A stretch of DNA of 34,925 nucleotides from Pseudomonadota bacterium (lineage in GTDB: Bacteria > Pseudomonadota > Alphaproteobacteria > Caulobacterales > Aquidulcibacteraceae): positions 1 to 34,925 of the forward strand of contig JACQAC010000108.1 of assembly GCA_016195245.1 (NCBI GenBank). Direction: 5' to 3'. How positions within the stretch are numbered: the first letter of the stretch is position 1; the number at the start of each line of letters is the position of its first letter. Below the pieces are notes generated by a model that had not been told where the DNA came from, searched no databases, and was given only the letters and a program-made list of their open reading frames with translations. This document shows, one piece after another, positions 33,607 through 34,925 of the stretch. The translations under genes and the position numbers were made by a program.

Positions 33607-34331
33607 GTGCCCACCGTCCGTCGCCGATCCGGCGGGAGCAAGGCTTGGCTCTCGGTTTCAATTCTACTTTCGAGTTCCCGCATGAAATCTTCGCGCGAGA
33701 GACCCGGGGGGATCGCCGGCAAAATCTTGAACGTCACGGTTCCCGGCGAACGCATGATGCCTTTGGGTTTCCAGATGAGGCCGGTGTTGAGCGCAATCGG
33801 CGTCACTGGGATGTTGAGATCGCGATACATGGCGGCGATGCCGGGTTTGTAGTCGGGGGGGGCATTGACTTGCTGACGTGTGCCTTCGGGGAAGATCAGC
33901 ACCTGCCGGCCTTTGCTCACCGCCTCGCGCGCGCCGCGCACCATGCTCTTCAACGCTGTCGCGTAGCCGCCGCGGTCGACGGCGAGTTGATTGCGGCCGA
34001 GATAGAGCCCGAGGATTGGCGTCTTCGCGAGTTCGCGTTTGTAGATGAACACCGGTTCCTTCAAGAACAGCGACGGCGCCACCGTGTCGAGCATCGCTTC
34101 GTGCTTGCATGCAACTAGCGCGCCCCCTTGCGGAAGGTTTTCAAGCCCTTCGAATTTCACGTGCGCCCCGATGATCCAGCGCAGACCCCACAGTATGGCG
34201 CGCGTCCATGACCGCAGCGCCACCCACACGTTGCGCTCGTCAGCGGCGACCCACGGCAGCATGGCAAGACCGATGATCGCCATCGAGCCATATAGCCAAA
34301 TGACGAAGATGATGGAGCGGATGAGCTTCAT
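33603..34331 (-). CDS. plsC: 1-acyl-sn-glycerol-3-phosphate acyltransferase
   Basis: PlsC adds the second acyl chain to lysophosphatidic acid to form phosphatidic acid at the inner membrane. The 242-residue protein has an N-terminal membrane helix (IIFVIWLYGSMAIIGLAML, about 7-25), the catalytic HX4D motif in CKHEAMLD (His77, Asp82), the NQLAVDRGG block, and the FPEGTRQ substrate motif, then PVTPIALNTGLIW. The ATG at 34331 overlaps the previous gene's stop by four bases. A GTG six codons upstream is possible but less likely. The enzyme fits an envelope-lipid operon with DUF2125 and a DUF218 protein. Confidence 0.93.
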   Translation of the reverse strand: MKLIRSIIFVIWLYGSMAIIGLAMLPWVAADERNVWVALRSWTRAILWGLRWIIGAHVKFEGLENLPQGGALVACKHEAMLDTVAPSLFLKEPVFIYKRELAKTPILGLYLGRNQLAVDRGGYATALKSMVRGAREAVSKGRQVLIFPEGTRQQVNAPPDYKPGIAAMYRDLNIPVTPIALNTGLIWKPKGIMRSPGTVTFKILPAIPPGLSREDFMRELESRIETESQALLPPDRRRTVGT

Positions 34332-34834
34332 TGCTTCTCGCTGCGCCACAGTCGCCTATTGGTCCAGCGCGTCTGCACCGGGTAGCGATAGATGTGCGCC
34401 TCCGGCATGGCGAGCGAGAGTTCAGCGTCGGCGCGCGGCATATGATAGTCGTCGGTCACCAAGATGATGCGGCGATAATGATGTTCGCGCGCCCAGGCGG
34501 CTGTTTCCGAGGCGTTGCCCAATGTGTCTTCAGCTGAGCGGCCGAGATCGACGCAGCATTGCGCGGTCGCGCGGTCGACATGCAGCGCGCTGAACAGTTC
34601 CTGATCTGTCACCAAGCGATTGACGCCCGAGATCAGCAGGCGCTCGCCTTTGTGCCGTCTCAGCAATCGAACGCCGGTCTCAAGCCGTTCCATCGAGCCG
34701 CCAGTGAGCGCGACGATGGCGTCGGCGCGCGGCGGATCTTGCGCAGGCTGGCTAACAGCGTTGGCGAAATTCCAGAAACCCCACACGAAGGCGATCACAC
34801 CGGCCGCGAGCGCCAACACAAAGAGGCGCTGCAT
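34328..34834 (-). CDS. YdcF family (DUF218) membrane-anchored protein
   Basis: A 168-residue protein with an N-terminal membrane anchor (LFVLALAAGVIAFVWGFWNF) and a DUF218 domain. The domain has ADAIVALTGGSMERLETGVRLL, LLISGVN, DLGRSAEDTLGNASETAAWA and IILVTDDYHMPRADAELS, all recognisable family blocks (each read as a short segment). SanA and YdcF relatives affect envelope permeability; no reaction is firmly established. The start codon overlaps the stop of an upstream minus-strand gene (TAATG) and its stop overlaps plsC, so it sits in the middle of an operon. Length is typical of the short forms. Confidence 0.9.
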   Translation of the reverse strand: MQRLFVLALAAGVIAFVWGFWNFANAVSQPAQDPPRADAIVALTGGSMERLETGVRLLRRHKGERLLISGVNRLVTDQELFSALHVDRATAQCCVDLGRSAEDTLGNASETAAWAREHHYRRIILVTDDYHMPRADAELSLAMPEAHIYRYPVQTRWTNRRLWRSEKQ

Positions 34835-34925
34835 TAGCCGAGCCTCGCAGCTTGCCCGTGAAAATATCCAGCCGCGGCGCGTGCGCCAGCGCCTGCCGCG
34901 AGGGCCGCGATAAACGGCGCGGCGA
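34834..34925 (-). CDS. C-terminal end of an upstream gene (cut by window edge)
   Basis: The minus strand is open from the window edge to a TAA at 34834-34836, whose last base is shared with the next ATG. About 29 residues are visible: an Ala-rich hydrophobic run (APFIAALAAGAGARAAAG) ending YFHGQAARLG. They are compatible with a membrane protein. In Caulobacterales ftsX often precedes this operon, as far as I recall, but these residues do not prove it. Confidence 0.45.
   Translation of the reverse strand, partial: AAPFIAALAAGAGARAAAGYFHGQAARLG

Overview
The window looks like chromosomal DNA of a GC-rich alphaproteobacterium, most likely Caulobacterales or a related Hyphomonadaceae-type lineage. 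This is an inference. It rests on gene content: class I lysyl-tRNA synthetase, a split cobalamin-dependent methionine synthase, an ArsR-methyltransferase fusion regulator beside metF, a metX-metW pair, a separate chorismate mutase and prephenate dehydrogenase pair, and a DUF2125 gene next to plsC. No rRNA, tRNA or CRISPR array was seen.

Bases 1 to about 2900 are an accessory patch. It holds the 3' part of an IS1595-type transposase, two overlapping minus-strand genes of unknown function behind a good sigma70-like promoter, an orphan PemK/MazF-like toxin gene preceded by a dense set of RNA hairpins, and a hairpin-rich stretch that can encode a 34-residue membrane peptide on the minus strand.

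Bases 2911 to 14200 are core genes in short units: a periplasmic repeat protein, a PLP-dependent decarboxylase, an S9 peptidase behind lysK, sixA with a membrane protein, an S24-type repressor divergent from pyrD, and an mlaA-mlaC pair for outer-membrane lipid asymmetry.

Bases 14400 to 20040 are a methionine-cycle operon: ArsR-methyltransferase regulator, metF, metH part 1 (homocysteine-binding) and metH part 2 (pterin, B12 and reactivation domains). A near-perfect 18-bp palindrome covers the regulator's start codon. A palindromic repeat sits between the two metH genes. A second methionine cluster lies at 27859 to 30757 on the minus strand: metX, metW and a DUF2235 hydrolase, all with overlapping start and stop codons. 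Its MetX lacks the catalytic serine, which is the most surprising protein-level observation here.

Between these clusters are an M16 protease lipoprotein, two small secreted proteins, gloB with a divergent methyltransferase, and a DUF885 lipoprotein. From 30867 onward come aroQ-like chorismate mutase and tyrA, then a convergent minus-strand operon of a partial gene, a DUF218/YdcF-like gene, plsC and DUF2125.
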